The translations under genes were made by a program, and so were the position numbers. The notes beneath the pieces are model-generated. The model made no database searches and had not been told where the DNA came from. It was given only the letters and a program-made list of their open reading frames with translations. Shown here piece after piece: positions 17,013-27,308 of a stretch of 64,000 bases of DNA. The DNA is from Geothrix sp. SG200 (GTDB lineage: Bacteria > Acidobacteriota > Holophagae > Holophagales > Holophagaceae), in NCBI RefSeq assembly GCF_022808935.1, contig NZ_JAKZFR010000005.1:209958-273957 (forward strand). The letters run 5' to 3'. Position 1 is the stretch's first letter. Each line of letters starts with the position of its first letter.

Positions 17013-18251
17013 ATGTATAGAACCAACAACATACTCCTTGGGGTGTTGATAATCTATGCAACTATTTTTAATCCGTTCAACGACGGTGGAAAAAACATGC
17101 TCCTCGTTTTTTCTCTCCCCATTTTTCTTGCCGGCGCGGCAATTAGGAATCGAGATGGCTTAAAGGGATTGTTTGAAAAAAAGAATTCGATTATATGGAT
17201 TTTTTTAATCTATTTTTTGTTGAGTTCAATCGTGAACTTTCAATCGTTAAGGTTAAGCTCTTTGGCCTATTCCCTTGATTTCATCATCTGTTTCATCCTT
17301 TGTATTCACTTGTTTAAGAGGCCTGTAAATTTGAGGCTGTACTCCAAATATTTAACTATAATAATAGGGATCTTTTTCTTGGCTTTAGTTATCCAGCAAA
17401 TAGGCATCGTTTTGGGGTTCGATCACTTTTTCAACAAACTGGATAGTACCGACTATTACATCGAATCAAACTATATATTCAATCTAAATTCTCTTTCCAC
17501 TGAACCCTCTTATGCGGTAACTATTGTTTCCGTTGCTTTTTATTCAATTCTAAAGATGAGGAGAATCGAAAATGATGGGAACTATGTCCTTCTCGACTTT
17601 TTGAAGGATACTCCTGTTTGGGCTATGTATCTCTATCAACTGGTATTTTATAGAAGTGTATTCGGAATATTGTTTTTTGTGATGATTTGCATCTACCTTG
17701 TTGATTTTAAAAAAATAAAAACCTGGATACTCCTCGGTTGCTTCTCGTTTGTCTTGGGGGTTTTGAGCGCAAATTACGAGGCATTAGGCCGTTTGTTTAC
17801 CATATTTAAAATGCTGGATCTTCATAACATTACAGAGTTGGCTCAAATCGACCATAGCGGCTCAATGAGGGTTCTACCGTTGTATTATTACCTCGTGAAT
17901 TTCAACTTTCGTGATTTTCATTCATATATAGGGTACGGACTGGATTATTCGCAAGATTATATTCGTGCGCTTATCCCTGGTATTCCAGATGGCACAGCTT
18001 TTGGGGGACTGATTCCATCCTTTCCTTTTGATTTTGGAATTATTGGTTTTGGGTTGCTATGGAAGGTTATATCTAAATTTGCGCTTATGAAGTGGCTCTC
18101 CATAGAGGCGATCATAATATTTTTAGTTATGTTGAATGCGACCTTCAATACCCAGATGTTCTGGTTTGTCGTCCTCGTGTTTACGATAAATAAATTTATA
18201 GTCTCTTCACGAACGCCTAAAACCCCGCCACTCGCGACCGCGAGTGAATAG
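17013..18251 (+). CDS. Wzy-like O-antigen/capsule polymerase, multi-pass membrane protein
   Basis: Predicted polymerase of 412 aa joining repeat units in the periplasm. About ten hydrophobic segments are spread across the chain, with a larger periplasmic loop around residues 270-320 (SGSMRVLPLYYYLVNFNF, IGYGLDYSQDYIRALIPG), as in Wzy proteins. Sequence similarity among Wzy proteins is poor, so the call depends on topology, length and position next to wzx-like and glycosyltransferase genes. The start has GGGAGGAG upstream. This is the most AT-rich gene of the window. Confidence 0.68.
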   Translation: MYRTNNILLGVLIIYATIFNPFNDGGKNMLLVFSLPIFLAGAAIRNRDGLKGLFEKKNSIIWIFLIYFLLSSIVNFQSLRLSSLAYSLDFIICFILCIHLFKRPVNLRLYSKYLTIIIGIFFLALVIQQIGIVLGFDHFFNKLDSTDYYIESNYIFNLNSLSTEPSYAVTIVSVAFYSILKMRRIENDGNYVLLDFLKDTPVWAMYLYQLVFYRSVFGILFFVMICIYLVDFKKIKTWILLGCFSFVLGVLSANYEALGRLFTIFKMLDLHNITELAQIDHSGSMRVLPLYYYLVNFNFRDFHSYIGYGLDYSQDYIRALIPGIPDGTAFGGLIPSFPFDFGIIGFGLLWKVISKFALMKWLSIEAIIIFLVMLNATFNTQMFWFVVLVFTINKFIVSSRTPKTPPLATASE

Positions 18252-18279
18252 TATCATATTGAATTGTCATGGGAAGCTT

Positions 18280-19236
18280 ATGAATCAAGCAGGGAGAGTC
18301 TCAGTCGTTATCGTCAATTACAATGGCGAGGCATTCATTGGCGATTGTTTGAATTCTCTGCTTGGTGATGAAAATGTCTGTGAAATCATCGTTGTAGATA
18401 ACGCATCGAAGGATGGAAGCCTAGAGTATTTGGGAAGGCGTTTCCCGGATGTCACCCTACTTCAATCTACCGGAAACATTGGTTTTGGTCGGGCGTGCAA
18501 TCTGGGCGCAGAGAAAGCCAAGGGTGAATTTCTGCTGCTGCTGAATTATGACGCTGAGCTGGGGTCGAGGCTTGAAGGGGCCATAAATTACCTGGATGCC
18601 CACCCGGAAACGGGAATGTTGGGTGGAAGAATTACCTACCCGGATGGGCGCATGCAACCTTCAATTGGCCGGTCGATGGTGCCCATACGCCTCGCCTGTT
18701 CGTGGCTCTCCCTTTCCCGTTGGTTTCCACGAAATTCCTGGCTAAGTCAGGAGATCCTAGACGTCGATTGGTACCTCACTGCTCATAAGTCTGTCGACTG
18801 GGTTACCGGGGCTCTCATGCTGATCCGGCGCACCAGTTGGGAGAGAGTAGGAGGAATGGACCCGGCCTTCTTCCTCTACGTCGAGGACGTTGATCTCTGC
18901 GAACGTTTGAAGGCTTCAGGAGCAAGCCTCGACTATAGCCCAGTTTTTTCCGCCAGGCATCGCAAGGGCGGGGGGGCTGAGATTGTCAGCCCGCGTGCGC
19001 TGATGTCTTCGATTGACTCATACGACACATATTTGAGCAAACATCATGGCCATATTGTTGTAAGCGTCACGCTTGCTTCCATCGGTATCATTTTCTCGCT
19101 TCGGGCCCTCGCCATGGCCCTACGCTTGTGGCGCGGCGACCGCTCAAGGGCCGAGGCAAGAACGTACCTCATGGCTGCTCGTAGGGCCTTTCGGCTCAGT
19201 GCTGGGGTGAAATTCCCATGGGGTCCACCCATTTGA
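18280..19236 (+). CDS. glycosyltransferase family 2 protein, rhamnosyltransferase-like
   Basis: GT2 transferase of 318 aa from the ATG at 18280. It begins VSVVIVNYNGEAFIGDCL and has IIVVDNASKDGS, GNIGFGRACNLG, LLLLNYDAEL (the usual NPD/DxD position) and VDWVTGALMLIRR, all typical of the WbbL-like family that often transfers rhamnose. Donor dTDP-rhamnose is plausible given the rml genes upstream, but this is inference. A C-terminal hydrophobic segment (VSVTLASIGIIFSLRALAMAL) may anchor it. The frame can be extended to a GTG at 18244 that overlaps the polymerase gene; neither start has a strong ribosome-binding site. Confidence 0.85.
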   Translation: MNQAGRVSVVIVNYNGEAFIGDCLNSLLGDENVCEIIVVDNASKDGSLEYLGRRFPDVTLLQSTGNIGFGRACNLGAEKAKGEFLLLLNYDAELGSRLEGAINYLDAHPETGMLGGRITYPDGRMQPSIGRSMVPIRLACSWLSLSRWFPRNSWLSQEILDVDWYLTAHKSVDWVTGALMLIRRTSWERVGGMDPAFFLYVEDVDLCERLKASGASLDYSPVFSARHRKGGGAEIVSPRALMSSIDSYDTYLSKHHGHIVVSVTLASIGIIFSLRALAMALRLWRGDRSRAEARTYLMAARRAFRLSAGVKFPWGPPI

Positions 19237-19271
19237 TAGGACAGGCCCTCAGCAAGGATGCCGCTCGGAAT

Positions 19272-20381
19272 TTAATCGAGCCGATCATAGGCTTCAAGTA
19301 GGGCTTTTGCGCTTCTCTCCCACGAATATTGGGTCGCTTGAACCAGGCCCTTTCTGATGCGTTCTTGGCGGCCCGAGGGGTCTTGAATGGCCATAAGCAA
19401 GGCTTCTGAAATGGTCGGCCACTTTTCAGGGTCGATGAGCCACCCAGAATCCCCAACCACTTCCGGCAGGGCCGTGGTTCCGGATGTGATCACTGGGCAA
19501 CCGCAAGCCATGGCTTCCAGGGGGGGGATGCCGAAGCCTTCCGCAAAACTGGGGTAAGCCATGACCAAGGCAGCGCGGTACAGGTGGGGCAGCATCACAT
19601 CTGAGACAGAGTGCAGAAAGACGACGTCCTTCTCCAACCCCTTTTCCTGGATCAATGCGGCGAGCTCACGGTACCCGAAGTCCTTGCCGCCGACAAATAC
19701 GAGCTTTGGCAGGGACTTCCCCCGGGTCTTTAGATCAGCGTAGCTCCGGACAAGGGACTGGTGATTCTTCCGGGGTTCGATCCGTCCGACAGAGAGGATG
19801 TAATCTTCCACATCATAGGTCTCTTTCACGAGCTTCCGGGATTGGGAGAGGTCACCTGGATTGAAGATGGTGGGATCGATGGCACAAGGGGTGAGGCATA
19901 TCCGCTCCTCAGAAATCCCCCAGCGCTCCATGAGCATCCGCTTGCTGTATTCGGAAATGGTCAGGATCAACGAGGCCCGGTGGGCGCTCCTGCGGATAAG
20001 GGGCGCAAGCGTGAATGGGGCAGATCGGGGAAAAAACTGGGGGTGGGTGTCGAACAAAATGTCATGAACGGAGACGACCTCTTTGCATGTTTGGAATAAA
20101 GGCGCCACGAACTGCATATGACAGCAATCAAGCTGATTCTTGCGAATACATCGATTGATTTGCCACCCTAACCGGGCGACTCGCGAGGTGGTCCCGAGAT
20201 CTTGCCACTCCGGCCTGCCTGGCCAGTCCTGCGGTACCCGCGTCGGATCCTCGACCAGGAAAACCCACTCGTGGTGGCTCGGGACTTTAAGCACCGCGCG
20301 GTAAAGTCCCTCAATGTAGCGGCGGATGCCAGATCCCTGCCATTCATGATGCAAAACATGGTAATCAATACCGATTCTCAT
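19272..20381 (-). CDS. glycosyltransferase family 4 protein
   Basis: GT-B fold transferase of 369 aa. The N-terminal domain starts MRIGIDYHVL with GSGIRRYIEGL; the C-terminal half has ILSVGRIEPRKNH and the GT4 retaining motif EGFGIPPLEAMACGCPVI (the E-x7-E pattern), then SGTTALPEVVGDSG. It converges on the preceding plus-strand operon with only 35 bases between stops. A 115-base AT-rich gap upstream (20382-20496) separates it from the deacetylase gene on the same strand; I see no clear promoter there. Confidence 0.9.
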   Translation of the reverse strand: MRIGIDYHVLHHEWQGSGIRRYIEGLYRAVLKVPSHHEWVFLVEDPTRVPQDWPGRPEWQDLGTTSRVARLGWQINRCIRKNQLDCCHMQFVAPLFQTCKEVVSVHDILFDTHPQFFPRSAPFTLAPLIRRSAHRASLILTISEYSKRMLMERWGISEERICLTPCAIDPTIFNPGDLSQSRKLVKETYDVEDYILSVGRIEPRKNHQSLVRSYADLKTRGKSLPKLVFVGGKDFGYRELAALIQEKGLEKDVVFLHSVSDVMLPHLYRAALVMAYPSFAEGFGIPPLEAMACGCPVITSGTTALPEVVGDSGWLIDPEKWPTISEALLMAIQDPSGRQERIRKGLVQATQYSWERSAKALLEAYDRLD

Positions 20382-20496
20382 TCATTCACTCCACCGAAAA
20401 ACAATGTTCCATGCCATATGGTTCTATTGTTGACAATGTTTTTATACTGTCGACCCGGGTGTTATTTGTGTAAATAATTCATGATGAATTTGATGA

Positions 20497-21372
20497 TTAG
20501 AGGGGCACGATTGGTTGATTTTCTGCTTCAATTCTGCCTAATACTGCACCAATCGATGCCCACCCTTCCTCTCTGATCAATCTGGCAAGCTTGGAGCGAC
20601 TACCACGCAGGCCGACAGTAGCTTTGAATTTCCGCCATTGCGAGAGGTCACCTAGAAGCGGCTGGTCCGGATCAAGGTCCCTGGGGTGGATGTAGCTCAT
20701 CACATAGGCCCGCGAAATCAGCATATGGCGGATGATGCCATAGGGAAGAATCCTGAAATAACCACCTCCGGCAGGAGCCATGGTCATCGGGCCCAATCGC
20801 ATCGTGGTCGCTGGAAACTCAACGAGTTCAGCACCCAAGTGCCGAAGCCGGAAAGGGGTCTGGTAATCGAGATCCGGGAATCCGCCGTGTGCATGCCGCC
20901 CGCCGAAGAAGGATGCATCGCAGGTGATGCCTTCAGACACCAGGATGGGGACGGCCCAGAGGCAGGATGGGGTCAGACTGAAGCCTGGGGCTCGGTAGGC
21001 TCGGATGGGGGCACTCCCGGCATCTTCCAGATAGCGAAGCGCGGTGCGAAGGTCCTCCCGGAAGGTGGATTCGTCCAACGCATGGATGGGGCGATGCAGA
21101 TGGGAGTGACAGGCCAGTTCATGCCCACGTGAAACGACTTCTCTGACCAGCCGTGGGTAGGTTTTTGCCACCCAGCCTAGGCAAAAGAAGGTGGCGCTGA
21201 CCTTGGCCTCATCGAAGAGATCCAGCAGGCGATGAGTGTTGGCTTCGATGCGAGGCTCGAGCGAATGCCAACCTGCAGCGTCAGCGACAGACGGGACATC
21301 GATCTGATGGAACCAGTCTTCCAGGTCCACCGTGAGCACCCTCATGGGGGAGGCAGACGCGTCAGACGACAT
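20497..21372 (-). CDS. polysaccharide deacetylase (NodB domain, exosortase-locus type)
   Basis: Metal-dependent carbohydrate esterase, about 291 aa. The catalytic Asp motif is TVDLEDWFHQ, the metal-binding histidines are in HELACHSHLHRPIH, and RAYRAPGFS is the third NodB motif. The C-terminal part (YFRILPYGIIRH, PRDLDPDQP, FKATVGLRGSRSKL) resembles the extension seen in deacetylases found with PEP-CTERM/exosortase polysaccharide loci. No exosortase gene lies in this window. Start uncertain: ATG 21372 overlaps the upstream gene's stop; ATG 21345, just before RVLTVDLEDW, is equally possible; neither has a good ribosome-binding site. Confidence 0.85.
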   Translation of the reverse strand: MSSDASASPMRVLTVDLEDWFHQIDVPSVADAAGWHSLEPRIEANTHRLLDLFDEAKVSATFFCLGWVAKTYPRLVREVVSRGHELACHSHLHRPIHALDESTFREDLRTALRYLEDAGSAPIRAYRAPGFSLTPSCLWAVPILVSEGITCDASFFGGRHAHGGFPDLDYQTPFRLRHLGAELVEFPATTMRLGPMTMAPAGGGYFRILPYGIIRHMLISRAYVMSYIHPRDLDPDQPLLGDLSQWRKFKATVGLRGSRSKLARLIREEGWASIGAVLGRIEAENQPIVPL

Positions 21373-22219
21373 CGAAATCGAACAGTTCAAACCGGCGGGT
21401 CTGGATGTGGTTCAAGAGGGGGAGGATCGGGCCCTCCAGGGAAGGCCTGCAGATCAGATGGAAGGGGCTTGGCCGGAGGCTTTCCGGCACCACCCAAGCG
21501 AAGTGGGTGGTGGGTCCGTAGGTGGCGTAGATGGCTGGGCGTGTCAGTCGTGCCAGGCGCCCATAAGCGGGGGCCTGAACTTGGCTGACATCCAGCCCTC
21601 CGGCGGTAAGGATGCAGTGGACAGGCATGCCCTTGAAAGACCGGGTGCAGGTCATCTGTCCTTCCGCGGATACCTCGTAGCCACCGGCGGGCCTGGAGAG
21701 TCGCCATCGAACCCCGTCCGGACCGGGTGCAAGCAAGCGAGGGGCACCTGGGCGTGGAGATCCGCCCGGGAAATGAGCCTCCACTTTCAGTTGGCCAAGC
21801 AAGTGGAATCCAAGGGAGTTGATGAACCCGTGGACGCTGTTCTCGTTGGCGACGCCTAGAATTACGTGCGGACCCAAGCTGGTCAGATGGTCATAAGCGG
21901 CTTGCGCAGTCCGCTTGAAAAGCCCCTGTCCCTGAGCCTTCGGATGAACAGCGGTGTTGAGGGAAAGGTAGGTCCGGATCTGCGAGAATTTCGGCTCGGC
22001 GAAGGCAAATGTCGGTATGACGGCATAGTGGGCGATGAGGTCGCCGGTTTCGTTGTGGGCATTGATGTAAATGGCTTTCCCCGCAGGGTTCTGAAGGTAC
22101 TGCCACGCCAACTCTTCATCCCAGGCCCTCTCGGGCCCGAAGACCTCCTTGAGGAGGTTGGCGATCGCTGGGATGTCTTCTTCCGATGCGGTCTGGGCAG
22201 GGGCTAATCTTGCATCCAT
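21362..22219 (-). CDS. GNAT-family N-acetyltransferase
   Basis: Acetyl-CoA-dependent acetyltransferase, 285 aa. The GNAT acetyl-CoA-binding motif is in NTAVHPKAQGQGLFKRT, followed by GVANENSVHGFINSLGFHLLG, the usual helix-strand pair at the end of the fold. The C-terminal 120 residues are outside the core fold and unassigned. Acetylation of a sugar in the polysaccharide is a reasonable guess from the neighbours. It overlaps the deacetylase start region by a few bases, suggesting co-translation. Confidence 0.78.
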   Translation of the reverse strand: MDARLAPAQTASEEDIPAIANLLKEVFGPERAWDEELAWQYLQNPAGKAIYINAHNETGDLIAHYAVIPTFAFAEPKFSQIRTYLSLNTAVHPKAQGQGLFKRTAQAAYDHLTSLGPHVILGVANENSVHGFINSLGFHLLGQLKVEAHFPGGSPRPGAPRLLAPGPDGVRWRLSRPAGGYEVSAEGQMTCTRSFKGMPVHCILTAGGLDVSQVQAPAYGRLARLTRPAIYATYGPTTHFAWVVPESLRPSPFHLICRPSLEGPILPLLNHIQTRRFELFDFDVV

Positions 22220-22280
22220 GGGACCTCGAAACCGGGCGCTGAGAAGAAAGGTAGGTTAGCAGGTTCACCCAGATGGGCGG

Positions 22281-23402
22281 CTACCTGGAGCCCCTCAGGT
22301 CGGCCTTGGCAAGCCGATCATAAGCGAGAGCCACACCATCCCAGGTGTATCGCTCTCGCAATCGCTCCTGCGCGGATGCGAGCCATTGGGCATTCTCGGC
22401 ATCGGTCCGGGAGGACAATGCATCCAGAATCGGGGGAATGTCACTCGCTGTCCGGAAGTAGGAAAGCAGGTCGCCTCCAACCTCCCGGTTGAACGGATTG
22501 TCGTGGGCGATGATCGGCCGCCCTGCGGCCAGCGCCTCAAGTAGAGAGGGGTTGGTCCCCCCCACGGTGTGTCCGTGGAATGCTGCATGGGCGTGCTTCC
22601 TCAAAGCGCCAAGGCGCGCCTTGTCATAGACACCCCCGAGGAATCGGATGCGATCTCCCTTGTGGGCCAGCAGCTCTCGCACGTACGGGCGGTCGTCGAG
22701 TCCACCCACTACGATCAGTGGGCGGGAAGTCGACGAGGCCAGGTAGCCCTGAACGATTTCCAGAATTTGATTTTCGGGCTCGAGCCGGGCGACTGTCAGG
22801 CAATAGCCCCCTGGCTGAAGCCCATCGGGAAGCAGGGAAGCACTGTTCTCGGGAAGATTAGGTGCATTGGCTCCATAGGGAATGAAGGCCATCCCAGCCG
22901 GGCTCCTGAAGGTTTTCCGGTAATAGGCCTCAATGGCTTTGGCGTCGCACAGAACCTGGTGGGCGGCCTGTCCGCAGAACCATTCCGCGACTCGGACGTA
23001 AGCCCGAATGATGGGCGGCCATTTTGTGCGTTTCCATTCCAGTCCGTCGAGGTTGACCCAGACCCGGCTCCCGGCAAGCCGTGGAAGCAGGAATGCGGGA
23101 GCAGCCCCGTAACCGAGCATGTAGACGATGTCGTAACGGCCCATGCTGTCCAAGAGGCAGGCCACATCGAACAGAACGTTCCCAAGCCCCCCAGTGGCTG
23201 GCACCGGAAGGTGCCGCAATCGGACCCCCCGGTAGTCGCCATCAGACGCGGTCGAGCCTTTCGGTGCCGGGCAGTAGACAGTGACCTCATAACCACCCAT
23301 GGCCATCAGCCGGATGGAGAGCTCCTCAGCGAACGTTTCATATCCACCGTATTTCGCGGGCAATCCTTGAGTGCCGAGGATGGCCATTCGGATGGACTTC
23401 AT
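22281..23402 (-). CDS. DUF1972-type family 4 glycosyltransferase
   Basis: Glycosyltransferase of 373 aa with the characteristic start MAILGTQGLPAKYGGYETFAEEL of the DUF1972 subgroup (rhamnosyl/galactosyl transferases in capsule loci). The GT4 C-terminal domain has TVARLEPENQI and GHTVGGTNPSLLEALAAGRPII with the retaining E residues. The ATG at 23402 has GAGG at proper spacing; the frame is open 40 codons further but without family-like sequence. It lies downstream of pnp on the same strand, beyond a hairpin. Confidence 0.88.
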   Translation of the reverse strand: MKSIRMAILGTQGLPAKYGGYETFAEELSIRLMAMGGYEVTVYCPAPKGSTASDGDYRGVRLRHLPVPATGGLGNVLFDVACLLDSMGRYDIVYMLGYGAAPAFLLPRLAGSRVWVNLDGLEWKRTKWPPIIRAYVRVAEWFCGQAAHQVLCDAKAIEAYYRKTFRSPAGMAFIPYGANAPNLPENSASLLPDGLQPGGYCLTVARLEPENQILEIVQGYLASSTSRPLIVVGGLDDRPYVRELLAHKGDRIRFLGGVYDKARLGALRKHAHAAFHGHTVGGTNPSLLEALAAGRPIIAHDNPFNREVGGDLLSYFRTASDIPPILDALSSRTDAENAQWLASAQERLRERYTWDGVALAYDRLAKADLRGSR

Positions 23403-23525
23403 GAGTGCCTCATTTGAAAACGGAGGAGAGTCGTGGTCCGGGTAGGACTGTAAATCGTGCCTCTCCATGATGCCCAGGCTCTCCGGCGGTACCCTCGGAA
23501 AGGGCCATGATGACGAGCACAATCA

Positions 23526-23553
23526 CAATCGGGGAGCCGAAGCCCCCCGATTG
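23526..23553 (-). terminator. hairpin downstream of pnp, probable terminator or 3' stabiliser
   Basis: CAATCGGGG (23526-23534) pairs perfectly with CCCCGATTG (23545-23553), and the inner GGC/GCC can pair too, giving a UUCG-type loop on the minus strand. It starts 27 bases after the pnp stop. No T-run follows on the minus strand, so it may stabilise the 3' end instead of acting as a classic terminator. Confidence 0.45.
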
Positions 23554-23580
23554 GCAATCCCTGATGATTCAGGCTGGGTT

Positions 23581-25755
<2,175 letters not shown>

Positions 25756-25764
25756 GCGGTCTCC

Positions 25765-25778
25765 GGGCCGTGCGGCCC
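25765..25778 (-). promoter_or_regulatory. hairpin in the pnp leader next to the ribosome-binding site
   Basis: GGGCCG and CGGCCC around a two-base loop form a perfect stem directly upstream of the GGAG ribosome-binding site of pnp. The leader further upstream (to about 25840) is also rich in complementary GC blocks. pnp leaders in other bacteria fold and are autoregulated; whether this one works that way is inference. Confidence 0.45.
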
Positions 25779-25927
25779 TTTGGGGGCTCCCCCTGAGCCC
25801 GGGCACCGGCCGGGGCTCCAGCGATCGCTCCATGAAACCCGTCCGCCGGGGGCTTTGGTTGGCCTGGGGAGGTGGGCTTCCTGCAGAGGTCGCCGCCGAA
25901 GGGGAGCAGGTGGAAATCGGCAGGATC

Positions 25928-25936
25928 AGCATAGCA
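25928..25936 (-). promoter_or_regulatory. possible extended -10 promoter element for pnp
   Basis: On the minus strand TGCTATGCT matches an extended -10 box (TGnTATnnT). No good -35 sequence is found 16-18 bases upstream. It would give a leader of about 165 bases before pnp. Confidence 0.35.
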
Positions 25937-26028
25937 GATCGCCGGGAATTGGGTCCTGGCCGCACACCTCCTGGCCTCGCATCGCGAGGAGTAAGGATCC
26001 CGGTTGAACCTTGCAAAACGGCGAATGT

Positions 26029-26045
26029 GATGCAATTATTGCATC
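26029..26045. promoter_or_regulatory. perfect 17-bp palindrome, possible operator
   Basis: GATGCAAT-T-ATTGCATC is a perfect inverted repeat in the 362-base gap between the divergent genes pnp and the WecA-like transferase. It is AT-rich within GC-rich surroundings and typical in length for a dimeric regulator site. The regulator is not identifiable. The rest of the gap holds the pnp leader and no gene. Confidence 0.4.
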
Positions 26046-26117
26046 CTAGCAATTTTCTAAACCCTGACCCGACCAGCGACCTCCCTTATTCCCTGAACCT
26101 CTGTTGCCGAGGACGTC

Positions 26118-27194
26118 GTGGCATCTTCCTGGACCCAGCCTGCGATCGGATTCGCCCTTGGGCTGGCGCTCTCCGGGGCGCTGATCCGGTGGGTGGGGCC
26201 CCTCGGCTGGATGGATCTCCCCGACGCCGCCCGGAAGAAGCATGGGCGGCCCACCCCACGGACAGGGGGCCTGGTGCTGTGGCTGCTTCTCATGGCGGCC
26301 CATGCCATGGGCCAGTGGCGCTTCCATCTGGATCTCGCCGACTGGGCGGGCGTGTATGCCATGGCCTTCATCGGCATGCTGGATGACCGCTTCAACCTCC
26401 GCCCGAGGTACAAGGCCATGGCGGGTTTCGGAGTCGCGCTGATGCTGGCGTTCCATGTGACCGGAACGCTCGGGCGGCAGCTCGAAGAGGTGTCCTTCCT
26501 GGACTTTACCCTGTCCGGCCACCCCATCGTGCTCGTGCCCCTGCTCACCCTGTGGTTCTGGGCCCTGCCTCAGGCCTACAACCTCATCGATGGCATCAAC
26601 GGCCTGGCCATGGGATTCGCCGCCCTGGTGCTGGGCGTGCTGGGCTGGAACCTCGGGGTCCAGTCCGGACTTCTCTGGGGCGGGCTGGCGGCGGTCCTGG
26701 TCCTGAATTTCCCGAAGGCCCGGCACTTCCTGGGTGATTGCGGAGCCCTCATGCTGGGCACCCTCTTCGCCATTCTCGGGGTGGAGGCCTTCGCGCTGAG
26801 GAATCCCAACCTGCTGCTGTGGGTCTTCGCTTATCCCACGGTGGATGTCCTGCTGGTGGTGGGCATCCGGGCCTGGAAGGGCCTTCCTCTCGGCGCCGCC
26901 GATCGCAGCCACCTCCACCATTGGATGATGGATCACATGAACGGTCGCTCCTGGTTCGCCACGCCGACCCTGTTGTGCATCGCCGCCCTGCCCATGCTGC
27001 ACGCCACGAATCTTCCCGGGCACGAGGCCATGTCGCGCGTGGGCGTGGTGATCCTGGCGGTCCTGGCCCTCAAGGCCTTCAAGGACCGCGTGACGGTGAA
27101 GGATCGGCCCGCGACCGCCCAGGTGCGCCGCGAGATCCCCTTCATGGTGTCCGGCAGCGTCCGTGAAGTCTCCGGGTCCCACACGAGGCTCTGA
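26118..27194 (+). CDS. WecA/MraY-family undecaprenyl-phosphate sugar-1-phosphate transferase
   Basis: Polytopic polyprenyl-phosphate glycosyl-1-phosphate transferase that starts a lipid-linked glycan; 358 aa. The family motifs appear in order: DLPDAARKKHGRPTPRTGG, the metal-site FIGMLDDRFNLRPRYK, NLIDGINGLAMG, FLGDCGALMLG, and the basic loop RSHLHHW (HxHH-type). About ten membrane segments. The GTG start has CGAGGAC upstream. It faces away from pnp and precedes the large SLBB export gene, so it probably starts one of the polysaccharides made here. Substrate (for example UDP-GlcNAc) is not determinable. Confidence 0.9.
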   Translation: MASSWTQPAIGFALGLALSGALIRWVGPLGWMDLPDAARKKHGRPTPRTGGLVLWLLLMAAHAMGQWRFHLDLADWAGVYAMAFIGMLDDRFNLRPRYKAMAGFGVALMLAFHVTGTLGRQLEEVSFLDFTLSGHPIVLVPLLTLWFWALPQAYNLIDGINGLAMGFAALVLGVLGWNLGVQSGLLWGGLAAVLVLNFPKARHFLGDCGALMLGTLFAILGVEAFALRNPNLLLWVFAYPTVDVLLVVGIRAWKGLPLGAADRSHLHHWMMDHMNGRSWFATPTLLCIAALPMLHATNLPGHEAMSRVGVVILAVLALKAFKDRVTVKDRPATAQVRREIPFMVSGSVREVSGSHTRL

Positions 27195-27308
27195 TCGATC
27201 GGTCGAAGAGGCCGATGTCTGCCGAGGGTCGGGCATACTGGATCATCATGCCTTCTGCTCCGCCGGTGGGATGGATCCCCCGGAATCCACACCGATAGGA
27301 CTGTCCTG

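Noticed and set aside
19500..20100. Small plus-strand open frames inside the GT4 gene at 19272-20381
   Set aside because: Antisense to a transferase with all GT4 motifs; the translations have no features.
20400..20470. A perfect TTGACA near 20443 with TATACT following
   Set aside because: The two boxes are only seven bases apart and no plus-strand gene follows, so it is not a usable promoter. TTGACAAT is part of a small palindrome (ATTGT-TG-ACAAT).
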